NCBI GenBank assembly: GCA_963070105.1
Contig: OY718807.1
Coordinates: 6,839,483-6,903,482, forward strand
Reading direction: 5' to 3'
DNA from: Litomosoides sigmodontis
Taxonomy: Eukaryota; Nematoda; Chromadorea; Rhabditida; Onchocercidae
Length of the DNA stretch: 64,000 nt
In this document: piece after piece, positions 62,269 through 64,000 of the stretch
Numbering within the stretch: position 1 is the stretch's first letter
How the letters are laid out: the number at the start of each line of letters is the position of its first letter
Notes under the pieces: model-generated
The model's database searches: none
What the model saw: the letters and a program-made list of their open reading frames with translations, nothing else
Told to the model about the DNA's origin: nothing
Translations under genes and position numbers: made by a program

Positions 62269-63082
62269 GTCATCTTCCGTACCTCTTCTTTGATTGAAAT
62301 GATCGTGTCGCAACGAGCACTATTTGTTTAGCACCAATTATCCATTCCACATTTTTCGTTTTTTTTTTCAGTAAAAAGACAATTTGAAGGAAATAGCAGC
62401 CATTTCATTGCACCTCAAATGTCCTGTTTCATGTGACATTGTTTGCTCCGTTATTTCTCTCAGACGACATCCAACATTCATTCCCTCTCATTTAAAAACA
62501 CTCAAAAAGCATACGATGAACAAATATGATTCCCAACACAGCAAATCATATATTTAGATAAATCACGCTACACGCTGCGTACGTCGCTAAAACTTAAATA
62601 CTACACGTTAGCGAGGAAAAATTAATCAGTATTTTATGCGTAATCTCTCATTACACACATACAGTAATGTTGAGCTATCGCTGAATATTCAAATGAGGAT
62701 CACAAGCTTACTTTATTGCTAACTATCAGTTTTGCCATAAAAGAACTCAAATCATGCAACTGCAACTGCAGTGAATGATGAGCAGTTCAAATCGCATTTC
62801 ATCATTTCGGATAAAATATGATAGAAATCCGGGCTTGCTGAAATGAAAATCTCAAATTATATTTCAATGTAATTATTTGATCTGTTTGGCCTAATTACAT
62901 CACAGCTATTTCCCGTCGAACTAATGAGATAGCCACTGGAACTCATCGATCACTGTCATTGTTGGAGACACAGACGTGCTGTGTTGTCAATATATCTTCC
63001 ATCTAACTAATCATTCAAATGTCGAATAAACCGTATTTACCACTTACTTACTTACTTGGATGTAATTTTCTGATGCTCTCCT

Positions 63083-63100
63083 CCCCCCCCCCCCCCCCCC
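63083..63100. repeat. Poly(C) run of 18 bases
   Basis: Eighteen consecutive C residues, conspicuous in AT-rich DNA. On the minus strand it is an 18-G run. Homopolymer length may be inaccurate. Confidence 0.92.
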
Positions 63101-64000
63101 TGCCCAATACATCCGAAGTATACTGGGAGTAATGAAATCCAGGTGGCGACATAACTAGAAGCACAGGTCTTCTTTCATTTCTTACATAATAATATCAAAA
63201 CAGTCGGCAAACAGAGCAGCTGAAATGCTTTACCTTATTAAGAAGAATTAGTGATGTAAGCCGCTTATAAAGCCATTACAACCGGGTCAACTAGCCACTT
63301 TTGTGGTTCCGGTCATCTGCCAAATGTACCCTGGACATTGTCTTCCCTTCCATTTCGCACATCACTCACATCTCATCTTCTGCTATTATTATTTGAAAAT
63401 TAGCATTTCATTTCTTTTACAATGCCATTGATCTGCGCAACAACAGTATCATTTCATGTCATCTTTGTGATCTGAGTGGCATCATCCTCACTTCCGTTAC
63501 GGATTAAGTAATACGGTCAGTAAGTAAGGAAGGTACCATCTGCGGTAATTAAATCATACACTTCCAGAGGAAGATCCGCTGTTGCTATTTTGATTTCCTG
63601 TATACGAGTTTTAAGTAATAAAACTTATCATCAAAACAGCTGAGATGTGATCTCTGATTGTATGCAATACACTTCATCGATACAATGTTTTTTGCATTTG
63701 CATTAATCCTAACGCTTTCTTAAGCTAACTGTACGCGAAGAAATCCTCACAAACAAATTGTAACCTTACAATACTACTTTGCCATTCTAACTAGCTGCTA
63801 AATGCTTTCCTGCTAGCGCGGTCACTGTTCTAACTAGCACTGCTACTTTTTGATATTACAGAAAATTATGAAAGATTTTAATGGAAGAAAAAAAATGAAT
63901 GTTTGATGCTGCACTGTTTTACTAAATTTTGTTAAAGTTCAAAAATCAGAAGAAGGTCAGAGTTTCCAGAAATTTCGGTGCGAAATGCATGCGATGCGGT

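Larger units (their letters stand above)
60590..64000. other. Presumed long intron of the LIM gene
   Basis: No exon with LIM or homeodomain residues was found. It contains a poly-A run near 61927, a purine-pyrimidine alternating GTGCGT run (62230-62268) and an 18-C homopolymer (63083-63100). A minus-strand frame with a Gln/Ala-rich start at 61258-61461 has no supporting signals. Confidence 0.5.

Overview
This is nuclear DNA from an animal, and the gene content and splice signals point to a nematode. It is AT-rich, with genes split into many short exons by introns of roughly 50-500 bp. Acceptors have the short TTTTCAG form, and several genes have an acceptor within a few bases of the start codon, as expected for spliced-leader trans-splicing. 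Intron size and base composition fit a spirurid or filarial-type (clade III) worm better than Caenorhabditis, Trichinella or Strongyloides. That placement is inference. Nothing here is bacterial, viral or organellar as far as I can see.

Layout. 1-6.7 kb: mostly noncoding, with one unrecognised minus-strand gene for a secreted or membrane protein (3430-4738). 6.7-12.5 kb: the splicing factor SYF1/XAB2, 21 exons, complete. 13.0-16.3 kb: a divergent PP1-type Ser/Thr phosphatase, 8 exons. 16.3-23.8 kb: no firm gene, some orphan exon candidates, and a giant (ATT)n array of about 1.9 kb. 23.9-36.4 kb: a two-pore-domain (TWK) potassium channel with two candidate alternative first exons and very long 5' introns; these introns hold a near-perfect 33-bp-arm hairpin, a 160-bp (GTTT)n array and an antisense open frame. 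38.2-42.7 kb (minus): the E3 ligase COP1. 44.4-53.8 kb (minus): a full-length GAK (kinase, PTEN-like, C2, clathrin-box and J domains). 54.5-54.8 kb (plus): the APC/C subunit CDC26, divergent from GAK. 55.8-58.6 kb (minus): RNA polymerase II subunit RPB11 followed 58 bp later by IWR1/SLC7A6OS, the Pol II nuclear import adaptor. 60.0 kb onward (plus): the first LIM domain of a probable LIM-homeobox gene that runs past the window end.

Most genes are independent housekeeping genes. The clearest functional link is RPB11-IWR1: a Pol II subunit and the factor that escorts assembled Pol II into the nucleus are packed as a probable two-gene operon. The other points worth attention are the atypical first selectivity filter (GYD) and alternative N-termini of the channel, the lost catalytic loop in the GAK PTEN-like domain, and the large repeat array. 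Exon boundaries were read by eye from splice consensus and frame. Where a junction could not be closed, the entry says so.
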